Source: CAUZJO01 sp963580245 (GTDB lineage Bacteria > Sumerlaeota > Sumerlaeia > MVZB01). From it: 5,466 bases of DNA. The DNA lies in assembly GCA_963580245.1 (NCBI GenBank), contig CAUZJO010000208.1:1-5466 (forward strand), in the 5' to 3' direction. Below, piece by piece: positions 1-5,466 of this stretch. The notes beneath the pieces were generated by a model, which ran no database searches, had not been told where the DNA came from, and worked only from the letters and a program-made list of their open reading frames with translations. Each line of letters opens with the position of its first letter. Positions within the stretch are counted from its first letter, which is position 1. Made by a program: the position numbers and the translations under genes.

Positions 1-612
1 CAGTTCTACCATGCCCGCCGATTTCAGGCGCGCCGTGTAATGCCAGAAGTTCAGGACCGCGGGTATTTCGCCATTGAGCATGATCTTGTTCAACAGTGGC
101 GGCGCCGCGAACGTCGGCTTGGCGATATCCTTCAAATCGGCGCCGATAGATCTCATGGCATAGGCCCGCAGCATCAACCAGCTTTTATCGACGGGGCCGC
201 CGGCGATGCCGATCTTACGGCCGCGCAAATTACCGATGGTTTTGATCCCTGAGTCGGGGCGAACCATCAAGCCGCCGACGGCGACGGAATGGGGAACGAA
301 GGTGAAATCGGCGCCGGCGGCGCGCTGGCGCGAAACCCAGATCCAATCAGTGACGATGACGTCCACCGCGCCGCCCTGCAGGGCGACGGCGCTGGCATTC
401 TTGCCGCCGAGCTTGGTTACCAGCAATTCAACCCCTTCCTTGCGGTCTAGGTCGTGGTGTTTGACGATATTAAGTTCCCAGTTGACGGTGCCATAGGACA
501 ACACCCCTGCCCTGACCTTCACCAACTCCGCGTGCGCCTCTGCGACGACGAAAAGGCCAATGACGAACGCCAACTGGAACAGCCAGGGCCACTTTACAAG
601 AGATGCTTTCAT
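1..612 (-). CDS. NMT1/THI5-like ABC substrate-binding protein, 3' end cut by the window edge
   Basis: Reading the minus strand from the ATG at 612-610 gives 204 codons with no stop up to the left edge, so the gene is partial at its C-terminus. Residues 1-28 form a Sec signal peptide: basic start, long hydrophobic core, AHA before the predicted cleavage at 28/29. The mature part resembles the NMT1/SsuA/TauA-like type-2 periplasmic binding proteins. It has an early SYGTVNWEL segment (39-47), the LQGGAVDVIVTDW stretch (78-90) typical of the family's first lobe, NLRGRKIGIAGGP (128-140) at the lobe crossover, and AVLNFWHY (185-192). The start is supported by an upstream GAAGGAAG ribosome site a few bases from the ATG. 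I recall close relatives beside PQQ-dependent alcohol dehydrogenase genes, so a periplasmic ligand-binding role there is likely. The ligand is unknown. It lies 211 bp downstream of another minus-strand gene and may have its own promoter. Confidence 0.88.
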   Translation of the reverse strand, partial: MKASLVKWPWLFQLAFVIGLFVVAEAHAELVKVRAGVLSYGTVNWELNIVKHHDLDRKEGVELLVTKLGGKNASAVALQGGAVDVIVTDWIWVSRQRAAGADFTFVPHSVAVGGLMVRPDSGIKTIGNLRGRKIGIAGGPVDKSWLMLRAYAMRSIGADLKDIAKPTFAAPPLLNKIMLNGEIPAVLNFWHYTARLKSAGMVEL

Positions 613-661
613 AGCTTCCTTCTCAGCTTATTCTTTTTATTTTTTGATCCCAAGAGCGGAA

Positions 662-690
662 ACTATGGTGTAAGGGTGCGCCTATTGCAA
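662..690 (-). promoter_or_regulatory. Candidate sigma70-type promoter for the NMT1-like binding protein gene
   Basis: On the minus strand, TTGCAA (690-685) and CATAGT (667-662) are separated by 17 bp, each matching 4 of 6 consensus bases. This would start transcription about 40 bp before the ATG at 612. The rest of the 613-823 gap holds no gene that I can support. It contains an A/T-rich stretch just upstream of the ribosome site (about 625-652). The call rests on hexamer spacing alone. Confidence 0.3.
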
Positions 691-823
691 GGAAGCGGCC
701 CCATTAAAGATGTGAAATCGTTGGGGTTTTAACCACCGGGCCTGCCCTTTGGTAAATTTCTGCCCCGATATTTAGGCTCTACTCCTTGCCGGTCTTAAGG
801 AGAGTTTATCAGAGTCATTCACC

Positions 824-1351
824 TTAGCGCGGTAGCAACCGGTTCCTGACAATATAGGAGACCCCCCGGGACCAGGATTTATCGGTATTGCCTCTGACAT
901 CAACGCTGAAGGCCATGATTACTTTCTCAGTCGCCGCATCCCTGACATACAGGTTGATAACCAGGATCAGATTGCTGACTTTTTTCACTGTACCCGTAAA
1001 GGCGAAGTCGGCCCCAAGAGAACGGGCGATTTCGGCCTCACAACCATTGCACCCGTAGAGATGCCCGGCGGCCTTGATGGCCGCCGCCGCCGGGGCCGTG
1101 TCAACGATGACAAAGACGCCCGACTCCGCGAGTTGGCGACGTAAGAGATCGCTGATTAGCCGCAAGCGCTTCTGCTCGGCAGGGGTCGCACCCTTGGTCT
1201 CTTCTTCTAGGTTGACGTTGTACAACTCGTAATCGAACACAGCTACCGGCGTCGGATGCTCAACCGCGGTCGCGGCAACCGGTCCGGCAAACAAGCCCGC
1301 CAGCAGGGCCAGTAAAAATAACCGCCGTCGTCCGGCTTGCAAGTGGGTCAT
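824..1351 (-). CDS. Exported DUF3280/DUF2380-like protein with a CxxC motif
   Basis: The protein has 175 residues. The start ATG at 1351-1349 follows a GGAG ribosome site (1360-1357) at normal spacing. Residues 1-29 are a signal peptide with an RRR n-region, a leucine-rich core and ATA before the likely cleavage, so the product is periplasmic. The mature part opens with VAVFDYEL (36-43), the edge strand seen in DUF3280/DUF2380 proteins. It continues with a helical RLRLISDLLRRQL segment (62-74), VFVIVD (79-84), a YGCNGCEAEIARSLGADF block (99-116) and a final strand-rich region. C101 and C104 are the only cysteines and form a CxxC pair, which could be redox-active or metal-binding. The function of this family is not known to me. 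Its place upstream of a binding protein and divergent from a PQQ-associated ABC operon suggests an accessory periplasmic role. The family assignment is by memory of motifs and less certain than the gene itself. Confidence 0.82.
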   Translation of the reverse strand: MTHLQAGRRRLFLLALLAGLFAGPVAATAVEHPTPVAVFDYELYNVNLEEETKGATPAEQKRLRLISDLLRRQLAESGVFVIVDTAPAAAAIKAAGHLYGCNGCEAEIARSLGADFAFTGTVKKVSNLILVINLYVRDAATEKVIMAFSVDVRGNTDKSWSRGVSYIVRNRLLPR

Positions 1352-1555
1352 TTTTTCTCCGTCCCATCGGTTGTAGGCATGGCTGCGTTTGACGAAGCAT
1401 TCCCGCCCGCTCCGGCCTCCCTATCTTATACGCGGTCGCGTGCATGGAATCCATTGCCACCCGGATGTTGTTTTTTTGGCCTCCGGAATACGGCTGGGTG
1501 CCGGCCCGAAGGCCAAGATCGCCCTGAAACCCGGTCTTAACCGGAATGTCGGGAA

Positions 1556-1584
1556 TTGGTACTCTTGTAAGGCCACAGTACCGA
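1556..1584. repeat. Interrupted inverted repeat, candidate operator
   Basis: TTGGTACT (1556-1563) faces AGTACCGA (1577-1584) across 13 bp, with 7 of 8 positions symmetric and the inner six (GGTACT/AGTACC) perfect. The centre-to-centre distance is about two helical turns. It sits 60-90 bp before the start of the first operon gene, a plausible position for an activator or repressor site. PQQ alcohol dehydrogenase regulons are often controlled by LuxR/NarL-type response regulators, but no consensus is available here to test that. Confidence 0.3.
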
Positions 1585-1630
1585 TAGTAAGTTTTTTTCA
1601 CCGCCAACCGGCGAAGACCGACGACGGATC

Positions 1631-1636
1631 GAGGAG
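1631..1636 (+). promoter_or_regulatory. Ribosome binding site that decides the start of the binding protein gene
   Basis: GAGGAG lies 8 bases before the GTG at 1645. A GTG at 1636 is in the same frame but overlaps this site and has no ribosome site of its own, so 1645 is the better start. It also yields a cleaner signal peptide. Confidence 0.6.
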
Positions 1637-1644
1637 TGCCCAAC

Positions 1645-2823
1645 GTGATTCGGATTTCATTTATGGTTTGCGTTGCTGCGCTTGCCATGTGGGCCAGCGC
1701 CGCTATGGCCGAACAGGGGAGTGTGGCCGTCGTTCGCATCGCCGTTCTATCCCAGCTCGTGGAACGGCCACCGGCACTCTCGAATCTGGAGGTGTTGCCC
1801 GATGACAGCGGCTTGCTCGGCGCACGGATGGCCATCATGGAAAACAACACCACCGGCCGCTTTATGAAACAACGCTTTGATCTTAAAGAAAAAATCGTCC
1901 CGGTCGTTGGGGACGTGGTTGCCGCTTTCAGGGAACTAATTAGAGACGACTATCATTTCATCATCACAAATCTTGCCCCGAAGGTCCTGCTTCGGGTCGC
2001 AGATCTTGCAGAAGCCAAAGAGGTCCTGATTTTTAATGCCGGTGCCCCGGACGACATCCTGCGCACCGATCAGTGTCGTGCGAACGTTCTCCACACCATT
2101 CCCAGTCGCGCAATGATGGCTGATGCGCTGGCTCAATATCTATCCCGGAAAAGGTGGTCGAAGTGGTTTCTAGTCGTCGGCCGCAGGAATGAGGACAGGC
2201 TGTTCGCAGAGTCCGTCAAACGCGCCGCAAAACGCTTCGGGGCTAAGATTGTGGCCGAAAAGAAATGGGAGTTTGGTCCCGATGCCAGGCGGACAGCCCA
2301 GTCGGAAGTTCCGGTTTTTACCCAGGATGTGGATTACGATGTGCTTATTGCTGCCGACGAAATTGGTGAGTTTGGTGAATACTTGATGTATCGAACGTGG
2401 GAGCCAAGGCTTGTGGCCGGCACCCAGGGACTTGTGCCTACGAATTGGGATCGCGTCCACGAGCAGTGGGGTGCCGCCCAGCTCCAGAGCCGCTTCTTCA
2501 AAACCTTCGAACGCTGGATGAACCAACAGGATTATGGCTTCTGGACGGCCGTCCGAACCATCGGGGAAGGGGCTACGCGCACCGGGTCTGCAGATTTCAA
2601 GAACATAATCGGCTACATCCACGGCGACAAGTTCGGCCTAGCTGGCTTTAAGGGTCAAAGACTTACCTACCGCCGTTGGAACGGGCAGTTGCGCCAACCC
2701 ATACTTCTTACCACGGCCAAGTCGATGGTGTCAGTCTCTCCGCAGAAGAAGTTTTTGCACCAGCGGTCTCATCTAGACACCCTCGGTTACGACAAGACGG
2801 AAACAAATTGTCAGCTAAGATAA
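1645..2823 (+). CDS. Periplasmic substrate-binding protein of the PQQ-associated ABC system (PedA1-like, type-1 fold)
   Basis: 392 residues from the GTG at 1645. Residues 1-22 are a signal peptide ending AMA, then EQG. The mature protein follows the branched-chain amino acid/type-1 periplasmic binding protein plan: a VRIAVLSQ strand (residues about 30-37), a central lobe with KWFLVVGRRNEDRLF (173-187), and DYDVLIAADE (229-238). The C-terminal third closely resembles the PQQ-dependent alcohol dehydrogenase system binding protein family (TIGR03863 as I recall it): AGTQGLVPTNW (258-268), HEQWGAAQLQSRF (272-284), GQLRQPILL (347-355) and VSVSPQKKFLHQRSHLDTLG (362-381). Length is normal for the family. 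The mature protein has exactly two cysteines, C144 and C389, which could form a disulfide. It is the first gene of a five-gene run, 110 bp before the next start, and should deliver ligand to the transporter encoded downstream. The substrate is unproven; lanthanide or an alcohol-metabolism compound is inference. Confidence 0.9.
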   Translation: MIRISFMVCVAALAMWASAAMAEQGSVAVVRIAVLSQLVERPPALSNLEVLPDDSGLLGARMAIMENNTTGRFMKQRFDLKEKIVPVVGDVVAAFRELIRDDYHFIITNLAPKVLLRVADLAEAKEVLIFNAGAPDDILRTDQCRANVLHTIPSRAMMADALAQYLSRKRWSKWFLVVGRRNEDRLFAESVKRAAKRFGAKIVAEKKWEFGPDARRTAQSEVPVFTQDVDYDVLIAADEIGEFGEYLMYRTWEPRLVAGTQGLVPTNWDRVHEQWGAAQLQSRFFKTFERWMNQQDYGFWTAVRTIGEGATRTGSADFKNIIGYIHGDKFGLAGFKGQRLTYRRWNGQLRQPILLTTAKSMVSVSPQKKFLHQRSHLDTLGYDKTETNCQLR

Positions 2824-2933
2824 GGTGGCGGTGGGATCAATATTTTAGTGCAGAATGTACGTGGCTCAACATTGCGGCTATGGCCCCGGGCGGAAGGTTT
2901 AATTGAACGATCATGAATGAAAGAGAGAAAATC

Positions 2934-3365
2934 ATGAAGCTAATCGGGAAGTTGGTGATTTGCCTCGCCATCCTGTTCGTTGTCGCTGAGGTTGCTTTGG
3001 CGAAGGGCTACTTAGCAACGCGGGCGACTAGGCTGCCGGACTTGGTGCTAGGCACGGACGATACCGGGTTCGAGCTCTCGCAAAAGGAATACAAGCTCGA
3101 GACCGGTAAGGCCTATCGTTTGAAGATTGTCAGCACGGGTAAGCACGAATACGCAATGGTAGCGCCGGAATTCTTCGACTTCATCTGGCTGCGTAAGGTT
3201 GAGGCGGGCGGGGTGGAGATCAAGGCGAATGCCATCTACGAACTGGAGTTTGAGAACGAGGCAGAAGCTGAAATTTTCTTCGTACCCATTAAGCCAGGCA
3301 CCTACAAGATGAAGGCGAAGGGCTTGGAAATTCGCGGCGTCGAAGTAAAATTTATAGTCAAGTAA
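2934..3365 (+). CDS. Small exported cupredoxin-like protein lacking type-1 copper ligands
   Basis: 143 residues from the ATG at 2934. An in-frame ATG at 2913 exists, but its nearest purine-rich site (GGAAGG, 2892-2897) is 15 bases away, whereas 2934 has AGAGAG nearby and gives a compact signal peptide (residues 1-23, ending ALA, then KG). The mature part is strand-rich and reads like a small plastocyanin/azurin-type beta sandwich: YKLETGKAYRLKIVSTGKHEY (53-73), then APEFFDFIWLRKVEAGGVEI (77-96), YELEFENEAEAEIFFVPIKP (102-121) and GTYKMKAKG (122-130). In copper-binding relatives the last block carries a Cys-x(n)-His-x(n)-Met loop. Here the mature protein has no cysteine and only one histidine (H71), so a type-1 copper centre cannot form. 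It sits between binding protein and propeller in the operon, so a structural, metal-binding or chaperone role is possible. The fold call is by motif resemblance and moderately sure. Confidence 0.8.
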   Translation: MKLIGKLVICLAILFVVAEVALAKGYLATRATRLPDLVLGTDDTGFELSQKEYKLETGKAYRLKIVSTGKHEYAMVAPEFFDFIWLRKVEAGGVEIKANAIYELEFENEAEAEIFFVPIKPGTYKMKAKGLEIRGVEVKFIVK

Positions 3366-3378
3366 ATTGACCTGATTG

Positions 3379-3401
3379 CAGGGCGGCAGCTTGCCGTCCT
3401 G
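3379..3401 (+). terminator. Intercistronic hairpin, possible attenuator or mRNA-stabilising stem
   Basis: C-AGGGCGGCA, loop GCT, TGCCGTCCT-G: a 10-bp stem with one G-U wobble, starting 13 bases after the cupredoxin-like gene. It is followed by GTCTTAGG rather than a clear U run, so a full intrinsic terminator is unlikely. Partial termination or protection of the upstream mRNA end would fit its place inside an operon. The ribosome site of the next gene (GGAGG, 3412-3416) lies just after it and is free. Confidence 0.4.
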
Positions 3402-3425
3402 TCTTAGGGATGGAGGCGCGCACCG

Positions 3426-4463
3426 ATGTGTCAAATTGAAGGTTTGCCCGCCCTGACAACTGTCTTGCCGACGATCCATCAAGAACGCGGCTGTAAGATC
3501 CGGGCACTGTTATTTACTTTGGTTCTCGGCCTCAGTGTGGCATTAGCACCGCAGGCCTATGCAATCACTGTTTACGTATCCAATGAAAAGGACAATACCA
3601 TCAGCGTCATCGACGGCGACACCCACAAAGTCATAGCGACAGTGCCGGTGGGCCAGCGGCCCCGCGGCATCATTCTTAGCCATGACAAGAGCGAACTCTA
3701 CATTTGTGCTAGCGATTCCGAACACATCGAGGTGCTCGACCTGAAAACCCTGAAGGTCACAAAAACTCTTCCTTCTGGCCCCGATCCAGAGCTGTTCATC
3801 CTTCACCCCACTGGCAATCCGCTCTATATCGCCAACGAAGACGACAACATGATTACAATCACCGACGTGGAGAAAGGGAATTTGATTGATGAAGTGCCGG
3901 TCGGCGTTGAACCCGAAGGCATGGGTATCAGTCCGGATGGCTCGGTGCTGGTGAACACGTCGGAAACCACAAACATGGCTCACTTCATCGACACCAAGAC
4001 CTATGAGGTATTTGATAATGTACTCGTCGATACCCGTCCGAGGGTTGCGATTTTTACCCGGGACGGTGCCCAAGTTTGGGTGTCGTCGGAAATCGGCGGG
4101 ACCATAAGTGTCATCGACGCCAAGTCGCGCCAGGTGATTAAGAAGATCGGTTTCGAAATTTCGGGCATTCGTTCCGAAGCCATCCAGCCCGTCGGGATCC
4201 GCTTGACCAGCGACGGTAAGATCGCTTTTGTCGCGCTTGGTCCGGCAAACCGCGTGGCGGTCATCGATGCCAAGACGTTCGAAGTCAAGAAATACCTACT
4301 GGTCGGCCAACGCGTCTGGCAACTCGCCCTCAGCCCGGACGAAAGCAAGCTGTTCACTACCAACGGCGTCAGCAACGACGTGTCGGTGATTGATGTAAAA
4401 AAATTGCGGGTCGTCAAGTCCATCTCCGTTGGTCGGTTTCCATGGGGGATCGTTGTCAAATGA
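3426..4463 (+). CDS. Exported YVTN-type seven-bladed beta-propeller, PQQ-catabolism-associated (PedA2-like)
   Basis: 345 residues. The ATG at 3426 follows GGAGG (3412-3416) by 9 bases. The hydrophobic core spans about 27-41, with AYA before the likely cleavage at 46/47, preceded by an unusually long n-region of about 25 residues. The mature part is seven repeats of about 42 residues, beginning near 47, 90, 132, 173, 216, 266 and 308. Each carries an ISVID-like strand and most end in a G-x-x-P-type turn (GQRPRG 76-81, GPDPEL 118-123, GVEPEG 160-165, GRFPWG 336-341). The segments NTSETTNMAHFIDTKTYE (177-194) and VALGPANRVAVIDAKT (269-284) match the PQQ-dependent catabolism-associated propeller family (TIGR03866 as I recall). 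It is periplasmic and encoded just before the ATPase, and it counts as a component of the same transporter in Pseudomonas (PedA2, from memory). Its biochemical role is not established by the sequence; ligand binding on the propeller face is inference. Confidence 0.93.
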   Translation: MCQIEGLPALTTVLPTIHQERGCKIRALLFTLVLGLSVALAPQAYAITVYVSNEKDNTISVIDGDTHKVIATVPVGQRPRGIILSHDKSELYICASDSEHIEVLDLKTLKVTKTLPSGPDPELFILHPTGNPLYIANEDDNMITITDVEKGNLIDEVPVGVEPEGMGISPDGSVLVNTSETTNMAHFIDTKTYEVFDNVLVDTRPRVAIFTRDGAQVWVSSEIGGTISVIDAKSRQVIKKIGFEISGIRSEAIQPVGIRLTSDGKIAFVALGPANRVAVIDAKTFEVKKYLLVGQRVWQLALSPDESKLFTTNGVSNDVSVIDVKKLRVVKSISVGRFPWGIVVK

Positions 4464-4509
4464 CGCCTCTTGGTCTCGCCTGCCATACGCACCTTTCCGC
4501 GAAGGCGTC
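4462..4509 (+). promoter_or_regulatory. Stem pairing the propeller stop codon region with the ATPase ribosome site
   Basis: GACGCCT (4462-4468) is exactly complementary to AGGCGTC (4503-4509), leaving a 34-base loop. The left arm includes the last two bases of the propeller stop codon TGA. The right arm covers most of GAAGG (4501-4505), the likely ribosome site for the TTG start at 4515. Ribosomes finishing the propeller would open the stem, so this could couple ATPase translation to it. This is inferred from base complementarity only. Confidence 0.35.
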
Positions 4510-4514
4510 CTAGA

Positions 4515-5291
4515 TTGAAGGCCGTGGAAACCTTGGCCGAGGGGGCCGAAACGGCGACGGACGCTACCCCCGCCCTCGAGGTTGCCGGGATCGGTCATAG
4601 CTTCGGCGACTTGCACGCCCTCGACGACGTGAGCTTCGCTGTCTGGCCCGGTGAGTTCACCGTTCTCCTTGGCCTCAACGGTGCAGGCAAGACAACCCTG
4701 TTTTCCCTGATCACGCGGCTTTACCACAATCGGAAGGGATCGGTCCGCATCTTCGGCTTGGACATTCGTAGGCATTCCTCTGAGGTTTTGGCCCGAATCG
4801 GGGTGGTGTTTCAACAGCCGTCGATCGACCTGGATCTCTCGGTTGCGCAGAACCTGTACTACCATGCCTCTCTTCACGGCATGAGCCGGCGCCGGGCCCA
4901 GGAAAAGATGGAAACCGAATTGAGCCGCCTGAATATGCTGGAACGGGCCCACGACAAGGTGCGCCAGTTGAGCGGCGGCCAGCGCCGCCGGGTTGAGATA
5001 GCCCGCTCCATGATGCACCGGCCCAGGCTTTTGCTCCTGGACGAACCCACAGTGGGCCTGGATATCGATGGGCGCCGTGCGATCATCGAACACGTGCGGC
5101 GCCTTTGTGGCGAGGAGAATATAGCGGTCTTGTGGGCGACGCATCTCATCGACGAAGTCGACGAGCGGGACCGCGTGATTGTGCTCCACGAAGGTCGCGT
5201 GCTGGCCTTCGGTGGCGTGGCCGAAGTTACCCAAAATGCCGGGACGGCGACGATCGCCGAAGCCTTCGCCAACCTGACCAGGGATGACTAA
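4515..5291 (+). CDS. pedB: ABC transporter ATP-binding subunit, PQQ-dependent alcohol dehydrogenase system
   Basis: 258 residues from the TTG at 4515, chosen because GAAGG (4501-4505) lies 9 bases upstream. The frame extends back to a TTG at 4470, which has no ribosome site. All ABC ATPase motifs are intact: Walker A GLNGAGKT (53-60), Q-loop Q100 in VVFQQPSIDLDLSV, signature LSGGQ (152-156), Walker B LLLLDEP (172-178) with catalytic E177, D-loop GLD (181-183) and switch H210. The pattern FSLITRLYHNRKGSVRIFG (63-81) and the lack of a long C-terminal regulatory domain place it with the CcmA/DrrA-like ATPases that work with ABC-2 permeases. It matches the PQQ-associated ATPase family (TIGR03864 as I recall), hence PedB-like. 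It powers the permease encoded 2 bases downstream, at the inner face of the cytoplasmic membrane. The exact start is less certain than the gene. Confidence 0.92.
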   Translation: MKAVETLAEGAETATDATPALEVAGIGHSFGDLHALDDVSFAVWPGEFTVLLGLNGAGKTTLFSLITRLYHNRKGSVRIFGLDIRRHSSEVLARIGVVFQQPSIDLDLSVAQNLYYHASLHGMSRRRAQEKMETELSRLNMLERAHDKVRQLSGGQRRRVEIARSMMHRPRLLLLDEPTVGLDIDGRRAIIEHVRRLCGEENIAVLWATHLIDEVDERDRVIVLHEGRVLAFGGVAEVTQNAGTATIAEAFANLTRDD

Positions 5292-5293
5292 AC

Positions 5294-5466
5294 GTGACCC
5301 TTGACCATTACCTGAAATGCCTGATCGGCATTGTAGTCCGAGAAGCCAGACGCTTCATTCACCAGCGCGGCCGCTTCATTTCCGCCCTGGTGCGGCCTCT
5401 GGTCTGGCTGTTCATATTCGCCGCTGGCTTCCGCTCGGTGCTTGGGGTGTCAATCATCCCGCCATA
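5294..5466 (+). CDS. pedC: ABC-2-type permease of the PedC family, N-terminal part only
   Basis: A GTG at 5294, two bases after the ATPase stop, opens a frame of 57 codons running off the right edge. AGGGA (5280-5284), inside the end of the ATPase gene, lies 9 bases upstream, so the two genes are probably translationally coupled. The visible peptide has a short cytoplasmic amphipathic start (DHYLKCLIGIVVREARRFIH, 4-23), then RPLVWLFIFAAGF (34-46), the first membrane helix. GVSIIPP (51-57) ends the visible part. This order is characteristic of the PQQ-associated alcohol ABC transporter permease family (TIGR03861, PedC, as I recall). It should form the membrane channel with the ATPase. About four fifths of the protein lies outside the window. 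Confidence 0.9.
   Translation, partial: MTLDHYLKCLIGIVVREARRFIHQRGRFISALVRPLVWLFIFAAGFRSVLGVSIIPP

Larger units (their letters stand above)
1352..1644. promoter_or_regulatory. Divergent intergenic region between the CxxC protein gene and the ABC operon
   Basis: About 290 bp with no supportable gene; open frames here are short and lack ribosome sites. It must carry the promoters for both directions, but no strong sigma70 pair is visible. A possible minus-strand -10, TATAAG, lies at 1430-1425 with only a poor -35. On the plus strand TTGTAA (1565-1570) and TAAGTT (1588-1593) are 17 bp apart but match weakly. Symmetric elements include an 11-bp palindrome at 1444-1454 (ATGGAATCCAT), a hairpin CCGGT-ctta-ACCGG at 1531-1544, and a longer inverted repeat at 1556-1584. 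Two seven-T runs lie at 1471-1477 and 1592-1598. Regulation by an activator rather than a strong core promoter is an inference from this. Confidence 0.6.

Noticed and set aside
40..732. Three plus-strand open frames over the left end
   Set aside because: They are opposite the clear minus-strand binding protein with signal peptide and ribosome site; their products show no family features.
782..802. CTCCTT/AAGGAG hairpin after the CxxC protein gene as a terminator
   Set aside because: The stem is only 6 bp with a 9-base loop, and neither strand has a following T run.
1441..1459. Sigma54-like TGGCA and TGCA elements on the minus strand
   Set aside because: The spacing does not place GG and GC at the -24/-12 distance, and the intervening bases form the ATGGAATCCAT palindrome instead.
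1389..1805. Plus-strand frame of 138 codons before and into the operon's first gene
   Set aside because: It runs out of frame into the binding protein, has no ribosome site and shows no family resemblance.
1260..1853. Minus-strand open frame of 197 codons across the divergent region
   Set aside because: It overlaps the starts of two well-supported genes, and its product resembles no family and is low-complexity basic/polar.
4296..5234. Long minus-strand open frame of 312 codons opposite the propeller end and ATPase
   Set aside because: It is antisense to an ATPase with every motif intact, its product has no recognisable domain, and GC-rich coding DNA often opens such mirror frames.

Overview
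The window looks like a chromosomal segment of a Gram-negative, PQQ-using proteobacterium, most likely an alphaproteobacterium. This rests on moderately high GC, five predicted Sec-exported periplasmic proteins, and the resemblance of several products to families tied to PQQ-dependent alcohol oxidation. Taxonomic placement is inference from protein style only. No rRNA, tRNA, mobile element or CRISPR array was seen.

Layout. Two genes lie on the minus strand: a left-truncated NMT1/THI5-like substrate-binding protein (1-612, cut by the window edge) and a small exported DUF3280/DUF2380-like protein with a CxxC motif (824-1351). A divergent intergenic region of about 290 bp (1352-1644) follows. 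Five co-directional plus-strand genes then form a likely operon: a type-1 periplasmic binding protein of the PQQ-associated family (1645-2823), a small exported cupredoxin-like protein without a recognisable copper site (2934-3365), a seven-bladed YVTN-type beta-propeller (3426-4463), an ABC ATPase (4515-5291), and the start of an ABC-2-type permease of the PedC family (5294 to the right edge).

How they work together. Binding protein, propeller, ATPase and permease match the set conserved beside PQQ-dependent alcohol dehydrogenases. Relatives, as I recall them, are pedA1A2BC of Pseudomonas putida and part of the lut cluster of Methylobacterium extorquens, both linked to growth with lanthanide-dependent quinoprotein dehydrogenases. 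The likely role is therefore transport or periplasmic handling of something an alcohol dehydrogenase system needs, with a lanthanide as the leading hypothesis. The substrate cannot be read from this sequence, and no dehydrogenase or pqq biosynthesis gene lies in the window. The system is thus known in outline. The least described parts are the copper-site-less cupredoxin-like protein, the CxxC protein, the second binding protein of a different fold, and an apparent translational-coupling stem before the ATPase gene.
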